Below, piece after piece: positions 25,576 through 33,687 of a DNA stretch of 64,000 nt. A model generated the notes under the pieces. That model was not told where the DNA came from. It saw nothing but the letters and a program-made list of their open reading frames with translations, and searched no databases. Numbering within the stretch: the first letter of the stretch is position 1; every line of letters begins with the position of its first letter. The position numbers were made by a program, and so were the translations under genes. The stretch comes from Bradyrhizobium genosp. L (GTDB lineage Bacteria; Pseudomonadota; Alphaproteobacteria; Rhizobiales; Xanthobacteraceae), in contig NZ_CP061378.1 in assembly GCF_015624485.1 (NCBI RefSeq), positions 2,480,001-2,544,000 of the forward strand. Reading direction: 5' to 3'.

Positions 25576-26334
25576 ATGAGCCAGATTCAGCCCATGAAAG
25601 CAACAGCCCGAGACATCCAATCCGCCCCCGCCATCCCGGCCCGCGTCGACGCGCTCGACTGGGGCCACATCACCGCGGACCTCGACGCGCAGGGCTGCGC
25701 TGTCCTCAACGGGCTGCTGACGCCGCAGGAATGCGACGCCATCGCCGCGCGCTATCCCGACGACAGCCAGTTCCGCAGCAAGGTCGTGATGGGCCGCCAC
25801 GGGTTTGGCCGCGGCGAATACAAGTACTTCGATTATCCGCTGCCTGACCTGATCGCGGAGCTGCGGCCGGCGTTGTATGCGCAGCTGACAATGACGGCCA
25901 ACCGCTGGAATGAGACGATGGGGATCGACATCAGCTACCCCGCTTCGCACGAGGCATTCCTGAAGCGCTGCCATGATGCCGGGCAGACGCGGCCGACGCC
26001 GCTGCTGCTGCAATATGGCGAGGGCGACTACAATTGCCTGCATCAGGATCTCTACGGCGAGCACGTATTCCCGATCCAGGTCGCGATCCTGCTGTCGCAG
26101 CCGGGCCGCGACTTCAGCGGCGGCGAGTTCGTGCTGACCGAGCAGCGGCCGCGGATGCAGTCGCGGCCCGAGGTGGTGCCGCTCGCGAAGGGCGACGCGG
26201 TAGCATTTGCCGTGCATCATCGTCCGGTGCAGGGGACGCGCGGTGCCTATCGCGTTAATCTGCGCCATGGCGTCAGCCGTATCCGCTCAGGTCATCGCCA
26301 CACCGTGGGCGTGATCTTCCACGATGCGAAGTGA
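25576..26334 (+). CDS. 2OG-Fe(II) oxygenase family protein
   Basis: A 252-residue protein with the iron triad His156-x-Asp158 (NCLHQDLYGEH) and a distal His214/His215 (FAVHHRPVQG), plus a 2-oxoglutarate-binding Arg in RGAYRVNLRHGVSRI. The SGGEFVLTEQRPRM block resembles prolyl-4-hydroxylase-like oxygenases. The ATG at 25576 is used; a second ATG at 25594 is possible. It is followed by AlkB with a 16-base gap, so the two oxygenases are likely co-expressed, which suggests a role in repair of alkylation damage or in modification of a nucleic acid or protein. Direct substrate evidence is lacking. Confidence 0.82.
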   Translation: MSQIQPMKATARDIQSAPAIPARVDALDWGHITADLDAQGCAVLNGLLTPQECDAIAARYPDDSQFRSKVVMGRHGFGRGEYKYFDYPLPDLIAELRPALYAQLTMTANRWNETMGIDISYPASHEAFLKRCHDAGQTRPTPLLLQYGEGDYNCLHQDLYGEHVFPIQVAILLSQPGRDFSGGEFVLTEQRPRMQSRPEVVPLAKGDAVAFAVHHRPVQGTRGAYRVNLRHGVSRIRSGHRHTVGVIFHDAK

Positions 26335-26358
26335 GTGCAAGTGAGTGTAAGTGACTGC
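26331..26358 (+). repeat. Three tandem 10-mers across the oxygenase stop and alkB start
   Basis: GTGAGTGCAA, GTGAGTGTAA and GTGACTGCTG lie head to tail. The first contains the upstream gene's TGA and the third begins with the alkB GTG start codon. No Shine-Dalgarno sequence is visible ahead of alkB. Confidence 0.6.
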
Positions 26359-27004
26359 TGATCTGTTCGAGACTGTTGGAGATGCACGACCCTCGCGCGA
26401 GACGATTGCTGAGGGCGCGGTGCTGCTGCGCGGTTTTGCCAGATCATTCGAAGCCGAGCTGATCCCCGCGCTGCGCGCGATCGTGAAGCAGGCGCCGTTC
26501 CGGCACCTGATCACGCCGGGCGGCCACCGGATGTCGGTCGCGATGACCAATTGCGGCAGCGCAGGCTGGGTCTCCGACGCGAGCGGCTATCGCTATGACC
26601 CGATCGATCCGGACACCGGAAAGCCATGGCCGGCGATGCCGCCGGTGTTGAGCAGGCTCGCCGCCGGCGCTGCCGCTGAGGCCGGCTTCACCGGCTTCGC
26701 GCCGGAAGCCTGCCTGATCAACCGCTATGTACCGGGCGCCAAATTGTCGCTGCATCAGGACAAGGACGAGCTCGATTACGGCGCGCCGATCGTCTCCGTC
26801 TCGCTCGGGCTGCCGGCGACCTTCCTGTTCGGCGGCCTGAAGCGCAGCGACACGCCGCGCCGTTATCGCCTCGAGCACGGCGATGTCGCGGTGTGGGGCG
26901 GCCCCTCGCGGTTATTTTATCACGGCGTCGCGCCGCTGGCCGATGGCGAGCACGGCGTGCTCGGCCGCCAGCGCATCAATTTGACCTTCCGCAAGGTGCG
27001 CTGA
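26351..27004 (+). CDS. alkB: Alpha-ketoglutarate-dependent DNA dealkylase AlkB
   Basis: A 217-residue protein that aligns along its length with E. coli AlkB. Iron ligands are His135 and Asp137 (LSLHQDKDE) and His191 (FYHGVAPL); the 2-oxoglutarate-binding arginines are Arg208 and Arg214 in RINLTFRKVR. The nucleotide-recognition lid region MSVAMTNCGSAGWVSD is present. It oxidatively removes methyl groups from 1-methyladenine and 3-methylcytosine. The start is a GTG lying in a short tandem repeat, without a clear ribosome site, so translation may be coupled to the preceding oxygenase. Confidence 0.95.
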   Translation: MTADLFETVGDARPSRETIAEGAVLLRGFARSFEAELIPALRAIVKQAPFRHLITPGGHRMSVAMTNCGSAGWVSDASGYRYDPIDPDTGKPWPAMPPVLSRLAAGAAAEAGFTGFAPEACLINRYVPGAKLSLHQDKDELDYGAPIVSVSLGLPATFLFGGLKRSDTPRRYRLEHGDVAVWGGPSRLFYHGVAPLADGEHGVLGRQRINLTFRKVR

Positions 27005-27017
27005 GGCGCCGCTGGTC

Positions 27018-28646
27018 TCAGATATTCTTCGCCGGATGGATGAACGCCCACGGCGAGACTTCGGAGCCCGTCGGCACTTCCACCGAGATCACATAAGGGC
27101 CGCCGTCGGCCAATGCCTTCTCCAGCGCGGGGCGGAAATGGTCGGGTGAGGTGACCCGCGCGGCGCCGGCACCGAAGGACTCGGCAAGCTTGACGAAATC
27201 AGGATTGACGAGATCGGAGGCGACGATGCGGCCATCGAAGCGCTCGCTCTGGTCGCGGCGGACATTGCCATAGGCGTTGTTGTTGAACACCAGCGTCACG
27301 ACACCGATCTTGAACTGTACGGCGGTGGCGAGCTCCTGCACGCCGAACATGAAGCCGCCGTCGCCGGTGATCGCGACCACCGGCTTGGTCGGATTGGCGA
27401 CCTTGGCGCCGAGCGCGGTCGGGAAGCCGGAGCCGAGCGCGCCCTGATAGCCCGAGGTGACGAAGGTGCGCGGCTCATAGATCGGAAAGCCGTACCAGGA
27501 GGCGAACCCGACCTGCGACAGCTCGTCGGTGACGATGGCGTTCGCCGGCAGCACCTCGCGCAGGATTTTCAGATATGCCATCTGCGGCTGGATGCGCTGA
27601 ATTTCGTGCTCCGCCGCGGACGTCGCTTCGCGGATAGCTGCGCGCCGGCCGGTGGTCTTGCTGGTGCCGGCCTTGCGGACGGCGGCGACGAGATCAGAGG
27701 TCGCGGCCCTTGCATCCGCGATCACGGCGACGTCGGTCGAGACGCGGCGCATCTCGACCGGATCGATGTCGATGCGGACGCTTTTCAGGCCGGCCGGCTG
27801 ATAGGGCCAGCGCGACATTGTCGGCAATTCCAGCCGGGTCCCGATACCGATCATCAGGTCGGTCTTCGGCCAGAGCTTGTAGGCGGCGGCCATGGTGAGC
27901 CCGAGCTCGTGCGCGTTGGAGACGATGCCGCGGCCGCTGCGGAACGCCACCACCGGTGCGTCGATCATCTCGGCGAGCTCGACGATCTCCTCGCGCGCAT
28001 CGATCGCGCCGCTGCCGACGAAGATCATCGGCGTCTTGCTCGCCTTGATGAGATCGGCGGCCGCCTTGATGCGATCCGGGTCGGGCTGCGGCGCCGGCAA
28101 CGGATCGAACGGTTTTGCCGTCCCGACCTGGGCACGCTGGGTGAACACGTCCCACGGCATCTCCAGCGAGGCCGGGCCGCGCCGGCCGGACAGCATCTCC
28201 TGGAATGCGCGCGAGACCATCGTCGGCGCGTTATCAGGATATTCGATCCGCTCGGCCCATTTCACGAAGGTGCGCAAGGTCGCGAGCTGGTCCGGCATCT
28301 CGTGCAGGTGGCCACGGCCCTTGCCGAGGAATTGCGTCGGCACCTGGCCGGTCAGGCACAGCACCGGCTCGTTGCAGCCGAACGCGGTGAGCAGCGCCGC
28401 CGAGGCGTTGAGCACGCCGGGACCGGGCACCACGCTGAACACGCCGGGCTTGCCGGACGAGCGTGCATAGCCGAACGCCATATAGCCGCAGGCCTGCTCG
28501 TGGCGGGCGCCGATCACCTTGAGCTGGGCCTGGTGGAACGCATCGAACAGGCCATAGATCTGCGCGCCGGGCAGGCCGAACACGGTGTCGACGCCGTGAG
28601 CGACGAGACCGTTGACGATCGCTTCGCCGCCGGATGTTGAGGTCAT
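27018..28646 (-). CDS. Thiamine diphosphate-binding enzyme (acetolactate synthase-like)
   Basis: A 542-residue three-domain ThDP enzyme. Cofactor-activating Glu50 lies in GARHEQACGYMAFGYAR, and the ThDP/Mg motif in TGDGGFMFGVQELATAV to VFNNNAYGNVRRDQ. The middle domain (IFVGSGAIDAREEIVELAEM) lacks obvious FAD-specific residues. No regulatory subunit gene is near, so this is probably not biosynthetic acetolactate synthase. It ends the hpa operon, 23 bases after the FAH gene, which points to an aromatic 2-oxo-acid decarboxylase or a carboligase. ATG 28646 is used; a GTG four codons upstream (28658) is possible. Confidence 0.8.
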   Translation of the reverse strand: MTSTSGGEAIVNGLVAHGVDTVFGLPGAQIYGLFDAFHQAQLKVIGARHEQACGYMAFGYARSSGKPGVFSVVPGPGVLNASAALLTAFGCNEPVLCLTGQVPTQFLGKGRGHLHEMPDQLATLRTFVKWAERIEYPDNAPTMVSRAFQEMLSGRRGPASLEMPWDVFTQRAQVGTAKPFDPLPAPQPDPDRIKAAADLIKASKTPMIFVGSGAIDAREEIVELAEMIDAPVVAFRSGRGIVSNAHELGLTMAAAYKLWPKTDLMIGIGTRLELPTMSRWPYQPAGLKSVRIDIDPVEMRRVSTDVAVIADARAATSDLVAAVRKAGTSKTTGRRAAIREATSAAEHEIQRIQPQMAYLKILREVLPANAIVTDELSQVGFASWYGFPIYEPRTFVTSGYQGALGSGFPTALGAKVANPTKPVVAITGDGGFMFGVQELATAVQFKIGVVTLVFNNNAYGNVRRDQSERFDGRIVASDLVNPDFVKLAESFGAGAARVTSPDHFRPALEKALADGGPYVISVEVPTGSEVSPWAFIHPAKNI

Positions 28647-28669
28647 GGCACTGTCCACTTTGCTTGCGG

Positions 28670-29542
28670 TTAGTTGGCTTCGTCGACGACGCCGTTGCGT
28701 AAAGTTCCGACGCCTTCGGCCTCGACCTCTATCGTGTCGCCGGGCTTCAGATAACGCGGCGGATCGAACCGCGCGCCTGCGCCGGTCGGCGTGCCCGTGA
28801 CGATGATATCGCCGGGCACCAAGGTCGTGAAGGTCGAGATGTAGTTGATGAGGTAGCGGAAGCCGAAGATCAGCCGCGAGGTGCGGTCGTCCTGCCGGAC
28901 CTCGCCGTTGATCTTCGTGGTCAGGCGGATGTCGGCGATCTGTGCCTCATCGGTGTAGGGCACGATCCACGGGCCGAGGCTGCCGGTGGAGTCGAAATTC
29001 TTGCCCTGCGTGACGTTGAATTTTGCGTGGCGGACCCAGTCTCGGATGGTGCCTTCGTTGCACAGCGTGAGCGCGGCAATGTGGTCGAGCGCGGTGCTTT
29101 CCGGAATGTGCCGGCCGGGCTTTCCGATGACGAGCACCAGTTCACCCTCGTAATCGAGCTGCGGCGAGATGCGCGGCCGCACCACGGGCGTGTTGTGGCC
29201 GACGAAGGAGCGCGGCACCCGCAGGAACATGCTGGGATATTTCGGCGCGTCGGAGCCGTCCTTGTATTCGGCATTGCGGTCCGGATAGTTGACGCCGATG
29301 CAGATGATTTTTTCCGGTGCCGGGATCGGCGGCAGCCAGGCGACCGCGTCGAGCGCGTGATCGGGCGAGCGCTTGGCCGCCTCCTCCGCGAGCTTGCTCA
29401 GCGCGCCGGCGGCGATCGCTTCGCGCAGTGTCGGGTAGTCCTTGGCGAAGCGCGACGAGAGATCGACGATTCCGGTGTCGGTGAGGGCGCCATAGCTGAC
29501 GTTGCCGTTGACGGAGTAGGTAGCGAGGCGAGGTGTGCGCAT
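28670..29542 (-). CDS. Fumarylacetoacetate hydrolase family protein, HpaG-like
   Basis: A 290-residue protein with the FAH core: Mg-binding Glu-x-Glu in LDYEGELVLVIGKPGRH, the FNVTQGKNFDSTGSLGPWIV substrate block and VTGTPTGAGARF. In the homoprotocatechuate pathway the decarboxylase/isomerase HpaG (E. coli) is a two-FAH-domain protein of about 430 residues; here only one domain exists, so it may be a split HpaG subunit or a standalone isomerase/hydrolase. ATG 29542 is used (MRTPRLATYSV); a second ATG at 29557 adds five residues. It sits between the HpaD and ThDP genes, after a family A repeat. Confidence 0.82.
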   Translation of the reverse strand: MRTPRLATYSVNGNVSYGALTDTGIVDLSSRFAKDYPTLREAIAAGALSKLAEEAAKRSPDHALDAVAWLPPIPAPEKIICIGVNYPDRNAEYKDGSDAPKYPSMFLRVPRSFVGHNTPVVRPRISPQLDYEGELVLVIGKPGRHIPESTALDHIAALTLCNEGTIRDWVRHAKFNVTQGKNFDSTGSLGPWIVPYTDEAQIADIRLTTKINGEVRQDDRTSRLIFGFRYLINYISTFTTLVPGDIIVTGTPTGAGARFDPPRYLKPGDTIEVEAEGVGTLRNGVVDEAN

Positions 29543-29561
29543 TAGCAGTCCAATCATTGGT

Positions 29562-29678
29562 GTCGTCCCGGCGAAGGCCGGGACCCATACTCCGCGGCCA
29601 TCGAAAGGGGTACGCGGCCAGACATTCGTTCAATAACCCTATCCGGTGGTTATGGGTCCCGGCCTTCGCCGGGACGAC
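29562..29678. repeat. Family A palindromic repeat, copy 5 (within hpa operon)
   Basis: The left end is GTCG with TCCCGGCGAAGGCCGGGA and CCCATAC; the right end GTGGTTATGGG with TCCCGGCCTTCGCCGGGA. It occurs between two same-strand genes (HpaD and FAH) and could stabilise or attenuate the operon transcript. Confidence 0.85.
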
Positions 29679-29703
29679 GTGGATGGAGTCGAGGTGTTCG
29701 TGT

Positions 29704-30687
29704 CTAATCCGCAACCAGCACCTGGGCGACGAAACGCGGCTCGCGCACCTCCTGGCCGGCGAACGGCGAGCCTTCCTCGAACCAGGAGCGCGGCGCCGGC
29801 GCGCCCCACAATGTCTGGCGGCGCGGATCGCGCAGCGACCAGCGCAGCGGCTCGTGGTCGAGATCGCCGGTGAAATAGTCGCTGGTGTAGAGCTCGATGC
29901 GGTGGCCGTCGGGATCCCGGATGTAGAGGAAGAAGGCGTTGGAGATGCCGTGCCGGCCCGGCCCGCGCTCGATATTCGCAAGGAACCCGGCGGATGCCAT
30001 CACGTCGCAGAGATGCACGATGTTCATCGCGGTCGGCGTCCAGTAGGCGATGTGGTGCAGGCGCGGACCGCGGCCGTTGGTGATGGCGAAGTCATGGACG
30101 TTGCCCTTGCGATGCATCCAGGCGGCGGCGATGCGCCCCTGGTCGCCATCCTCCTCGGCGTATTCGGTGAGGCGGAAGCCGAGCCGCGCGTAGAAATCGA
30201 CGGTGTCCTGCACCTCGGCCGCGAACACGTTGAAATGGTCGAGCCGCTGCGGATGGCAGCCCTTGTAGAGGTCGTAGCGTCGCAGCAGGTGCGGGCGCTT
30301 CTCCATCGTGGCGTAGAGCTCGATCTGGAAGCCGAACGGATCGGTGAACTGCAGCGTGCGGCCCTGGAACGGCTGATCGGAGAAGGCGTAAGCGATGCCG
30401 TTCTCTGAGAAGAATGCGGCGGCCTTGTCGAGGTCGGTGTCATTGCCGACCTTGAAGCCGAGCCGGTTGCAGGCGGCCTTTGGCGCCTTGCGCAGCACCA
30501 CCGAGTGATGCTGGTGCTCCTCGCAGGCGCGCAGGTAGACCGCCTTGTCGTCGCGGTCCTCGATGTGCAGGCCGACGATATCAGAATAGAAGGCCGCGCT
30601 CTTCTCGAGGTCGGTGACGTCGAGCACGGCATGGCTGGAGCGGATGATATTGAACGGCGGATCGAAGACGTGCGTCGGAACGGGCAT
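29704..30687 (-). CDS. hpaD: 3,4-dihydroxyphenylacetate (homoprotocatechuate) 2,3-dioxygenase, extradiol type I
   Basis: A 327-residue protein made of two tandem vicinal-oxygen-chelate modules (about residues 14-130 and 148-270). Metal ligands in the second module are His151 (RLDHFNVFA), His211 or His212 (RLHHIAYW) and Glu265 (HRIELYTSDYF), spaced as in bacterial homoprotocatechuate 2,3-dioxygenase (155, 214, 267). It would cleave the ring next to the hydroxyls to give 5-carboxymethyl-2-hydroxymuconate semialdehyde. ATG 30687 has GAGGGGAAACACC upstream and is preferred to 30702. The next upstream gene encodes the semialdehyde dehydrogenase, confirming the pathway. Confidence 0.9.
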   Translation of the reverse strand: MPVPTHVFDPPFNIIRSSHAVLDVTDLEKSAAFYSDIVGLHIEDRDDKAVYLRACEEHQHHSVVLRKAPKAACNRLGFKVGNDTDLDKAAAFFSENGIAYAFSDQPFQGRTLQFTDPFGFQIELYATMEKRPHLLRRYDLYKGCHPQRLDHFNVFAAEVQDTVDFYARLGFRLTEYAEEDGDQGRIAAAWMHRKGNVHDFAITNGRGPRLHHIAYWTPTAMNIVHLCDVMASAGFLANIERGPGRHGISNAFFLYIRDPDGHRIELYTSDYFTGDLDHEPLRWSLRDPRRQTLWGAPAPRSWFEEGSPFAGQEVREPRFVAQVLVAD

Positions 30688-30706
30688 GGTGTTTCCCCTC
30701 AAAATT

Positions 30707-30807
30707 CGTCATTCCGCGATGCGCCTCTTGGCGCAGGCCTGGAATCCATATTCACGATCGTGGTTATGGATTCCGGGCTCGCCGCTGCGCGTCGCCCCGG
30801 AATGACG
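30707..30807. repeat. Family B palindromic repeat, copy 3
   Basis: It begins CGTCATTCCGCGATGCGCC and ends CCCCGGAATGACG; a middle pair GGAATCCATA and TATGGATTCC is also inverted. It lies between the HpaE and HpaD genes on the operon strand. Confidence 0.8.
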
Positions 30808-30813
30808 GTGTTG

Positions 30814-32358
30814 CTACATTCCCAGTTTCTGAATTTTATGCGTCCCGCGCGCGAGCGAGACGTGCTTTGTTTCCATGTAGAAGTCGAACGAATAGTCGCC
30901 GCCGTCGCGGCCGATGCCTGACGATTTCATGCCGCCGAACGGCGTCGGCAGATGGCGGACGTTTTCCGAGTTGAGCCAGATCATGCCGGCCTCCAGCGCG
31001 TCGGCAACGCGCAGCGCGCGGCCCATGTCGCCGGTCCAGACATATCCGGTCAGGCCGTACTGTACGCCGTTGGCGATCTCGACGGCGTCCGCCTCATCGC
31101 GGAACGGGATCACGGTCAGGAATGGGCCGAACACCTCTTCCTGCGCGACGCGCATTTTTGCGCTCGCGCCGGTGACCAGCGTCGGTTGCACATAGTGCCC
31201 GCCGCCGGGGCCGTCATGCGGCTTGCCGCCGACCGCGATCGTCGCGCCGTCCTTTTTCGCAACGTCGAAATAGCTGCAGACCTTTGCCAGATGCCGCTCA
31301 TGGATCAGCGGCCCGATCTCGGTCGCGGGATCCAGGGGATGACCGACCTTGAGCGCCTTCACCCGCGCGGTGAGCTTCTCGATGAACGTGTCGGCGATGC
31401 TCTGCTGGACCAGCAGGCGGCTCGAGGAGGTGCAGCGCTCGCCATTGAGCGAGTAGATCATGAACACGACGGCATCGAGCGCGCGGTCGAGATCGGCGTC
31501 GTCGAACACGATCACCGGGTTCTTGCCGCCGAGCTCGAAATGCACCCGCTTCAGGGTCGGCGCGCCCTGTGCCATGATCGCGGAGCCCGTCGCGCTTTCG
31601 CCGACGAAGCCGATCGCCTTGATCGCGAGATGTTGCGTCAGTGCCTTGCCGGCGTCCTCGCCGAAGCCGTGCACCGTGTTGAACACGCCGTCGGGGATGC
31701 CAGCCTCTGTTGCCAGCTTGACCAGCAGGTCGGCGGTGATGGGCGACCATTCGGCCGGCTTGTGCACGACGGTGCAGCCGGCGGCCAGCGCCGGCGCGAT
31801 CTTCCACGTCGAGAGCATGAACGGCGTGTTCCACGGCGTGATCACGCCGACCGGGCCGATCGGCACGCGGGTCGAGATGTTCCAGTGCTCGTCCGAGGGC
31901 GTGTTGAGGCCGTCACGTGCTTCGGCACATTTGTCGGCGAAGAAGCGGAAGTTCTCGGCGGCGCGGATCGCGGCCTTGGCCATGAAACGATGCGCCTGGC
32001 CGGTGTCGATGCATTCGAGCACCGCGATGTCGTCCGCGTGGTCCTCGATCGCGTCGGCGACGCGATGCAGCAGCTTGCGTCGCTGGGCGGCCGGCATGTC
32101 GCGCCAGGCCTTGAACGCCGTGGCAGCTGCGGTCGCGGCCCGGTCGATATCTTCCGCGTTGCCGCGCGCCACCGTCGCGAGAACAGCGCCATCGATCGGC
32201 GACTTCGTCTCGAAGGTCTCACCCGAGACCGACGGCACGACCTTGCCGTCGATCACGTGCCCGATGCCCTCGGCCTTCAGCTTCGCGAGCAGCGGGCCGG
32301 CGCGATCGCGGTTGGCCTGGAACACGTCGGCCGCGGATTTCGGGGTGGCTTTATCCAT
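30814..32358 (-). CDS. hpaE: 5-carboxymethyl-2-hydroxymuconate semialdehyde dehydrogenase
   Basis: A 514-residue aldehyde dehydrogenase. The general base is Glu275 (VHFELGGKNP) and the nucleophile Cys309 (LNGERCTSSSRL); the NAD site includes PWNTPFMLSTWKIAPALAAG. The residues after the Cys and the C-terminal SFDFYMETKHVSLARGTHKI follow the HpaE branch. It oxidises the ring-cleavage semialdehyde to 5-carboxymethyl-2-hydroxymuconate. Its ATG overlaps the end of the isomerase gene by eight bases, a tight operon junction. It could in principle act on a related hydroxymuconate semialdehyde. Confidence 0.92.
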   Translation of the reverse strand: MDKATPKSAADVFQANRDRAGPLLAKLKAEGIGHVIDGKVVPSVSGETFETKSPIDGAVLATVARGNAEDIDRAATAAATAFKAWRDMPAAQRRKLLHRVADAIEDHADDIAVLECIDTGQAHRFMAKAAIRAAENFRFFADKCAEARDGLNTPSDEHWNISTRVPIGPVGVITPWNTPFMLSTWKIAPALAAGCTVVHKPAEWSPITADLLVKLATEAGIPDGVFNTVHGFGEDAGKALTQHLAIKAIGFVGESATGSAIMAQGAPTLKRVHFELGGKNPVIVFDDADLDRALDAVVFMIYSLNGERCTSSSRLLVQQSIADTFIEKLTARVKALKVGHPLDPATEIGPLIHERHLAKVCSYFDVAKKDGATIAVGGKPHDGPGGGHYVQPTLVTGASAKMRVAQEEVFGPFLTVIPFRDEADAVEIANGVQYGLTGYVWTGDMGRALRVADALEAGMIWLNSENVRHLPTPFGGMKSSGIGRDGGDYSFDFYMETKHVSLARGTHKIQKLGM

Positions 32359-32749
32359 TGACCGTCTCCACTTTCAGCGCTTCGTGGATGTTGTTGCGTT
32401 TCCAGCTCGTGTCCTTGTCGTTGATCTGCATGTCGAACGACAAAGCGAACTTGCTCTTGCTGAACACCGGATCGAGATGCGCCGACAGCGCCCTGAAGAT
32501 GTGCTCGCCGGCCTTCTTGCGGGTGGCGAGATCGCGGCCCTCGCCGAGCCGCAGCACCATGTCGAGGAAGCCGTGGTCGGCGCGTCCGTCGGCGATCGCA
32601 TAGTGCTCGCATCTGACGGCGCGGACGCGGATGCCGCCGAGCGGGAAGATGCCGGTCTCGACCGCGGCCCTGCGGACCACTTCGACGGTCTTGCCCATGT
32701 CGACGAGGCCGTCGAGATTGGCGGAATATTCGATCGTGAAATGCGGCAT
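32351..32749 (-). CDS. hpaF: 5-carboxymethyl-2-hydroxymuconate delta-isomerase
   Basis: A 132-residue tautomerase-superfamily enzyme. Pro2, exposed after Met removal (MPHFTIEYSANL), is the catalytic base of the family. The IRVRAVRCEHYAIADG and FLDMVLRLGEGRDLATRK blocks match CHMI proteins. Length is as usual (about 125-130). It ketonises the product of HpaE. It follows the HpaH gene by 22 bases and overlaps HpaE. Confidence 0.93.
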   Translation of the reverse strand: MPHFTIEYSANLDGLVDMGKTVEVVRRAAVETGIFPLGGIRVRAVRCEHYAIADGRADHGFLDMVLRLGEGRDLATRKKAGEHIFRALSAHLDPVFSKSKFALSFDMQINDKDTSWKRNNIHEALKVETVNG

Positions 32750-32771
32750 GCAGCTCTCCTGCTTGGGTGCG

Positions 32772-33578
32772 TCAGGCGAAATAGCAGCTCACGGACCCGT
32801 AAGGCCCGTAGTCCGCCTGGATGGTGTCGCCCTTGCGGGTCTCGATCGGGCGGATGAAGGAGCCCGCCAGCACCACCTGGCCGGCCTCCAGCGCCAGCCC
32901 GTTCGGCGCAATCTTGTTGGCGAGCCACGCCACCGCGGTCGCCGGATGATTCAATACGCCGGCGGCCAATCCGGTTTCCTCGAGTTGGCCATTGCGGAAG
33001 CAGAGCGCGCCGATCCAGCGCAGATCGGCGTCCAAGGGGCGGATCGGCCGGCCGCCGAGCACGATGCCGGCATTGGCGGCGTTATCGGCGATGGTGTCGA
33101 AGATTTTTCGCGTCGCCTTGGTCTCGGGGTCGACGCGCTCGACCCGCGTATCCAGGATCTCCAGCGCGGGCACCACGAAATCCGTGGCGTTGAGCACGTC
33201 GAACAAGGTGCAGTCGGGGCCGGCAAGCCGATGCTTCATCACGAAGGCGAGCTCGGCCTCGACCCGGGTCGCGATGAAGCGATCGCTCGGCACCAGCCCG
33301 CCATCGGCAAAGAACATGTCGTCGAGCAGGATGCCGGAATCCGGCTCGCCGATATTGAGCGCGCTCTGCATCGCCTTCGAGGTCAGGCCGATCTTGTGGC
33401 CCTTGACGACGCGGCCGTGCGCCACCTTGATCTCGACCCAGGCCTTCTGAATCGCGTAGGCGTCATCAAGGGTGATGCCGGGAAATTGCAGCGAAAGCTG
33501 CCGGATCTGCTTGCGGGTCTTTTCCGCCTGGTCGAGCCTGTTGGCGGCGTTGCGGATATCGTCCTGGGAAAGGGCCAT
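32772..33578 (-). CDS. hpaH: 2-oxohept-4-ene-1,7-dioate hydratase
   Basis: A 268-residue protein of the FAH-like hydratase/decarboxylase fold. Characteristic segments are KVAHGRVVKGHKIGLTSKAM, PDSGILLDDMFFADG, VEAELAFVMKH (Glu-x-Glu metal pair) and FIRPIETRKGDTIQADYGPYG. It hydrates the dienoic acid made after decarboxylation, the step before aldolase cleavage. It is the first gene of the operon, divergent from the MarR regulator with 109 bases between starts and a perfect palindrome in the gap. Confidence 0.92.
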   Translation of the reverse strand: MALSQDDIRNAANRLDQAEKTRKQIRQLSLQFPGITLDDAYAIQKAWVEIKVAHGRVVKGHKIGLTSKAMQSALNIGEPDSGILLDDMFFADGGLVPSDRFIATRVEAELAFVMKHRLAGPDCTLFDVLNATDFVVPALEILDTRVERVDPETKATRKIFDTIADNAANAGIVLGGRPIRPLDADLRWIGALCFRNGQLEETGLAAGVLNHPATAVAWLANKIAPNGLALEAGQVVLAGSFIRPIETRKGDTIQADYGPYGSVSCYFA

Positions 33579-33611
33579 GCGTGCTACACAAATGGGGTGC
33601 TGGCGAGATGA

Positions 33612-33623
33612 TTAACATGTTAA
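33612..33623. promoter_or_regulatory. Perfect palindrome TTAACATGTTAA, candidate HpaR operator
   Basis: A 12-base perfect dyad in the 109-base gap between hpaH and hpaR, 34 bases upstream of the hpaH start and 65 upstream of hpaR. AT-rich dyads of this size are typical of MarR-family operators, and the regulator gene is adjacent, so HpaR probably represses both directions until an aromatic effector binds. Confidence 0.65.
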
Positions 33624-33687
33624 GTGAATTTCCGCAAACTGAATCCATGTATGCTGCATCGCAAAAATCTGCGGCTGTGAACTGAGC

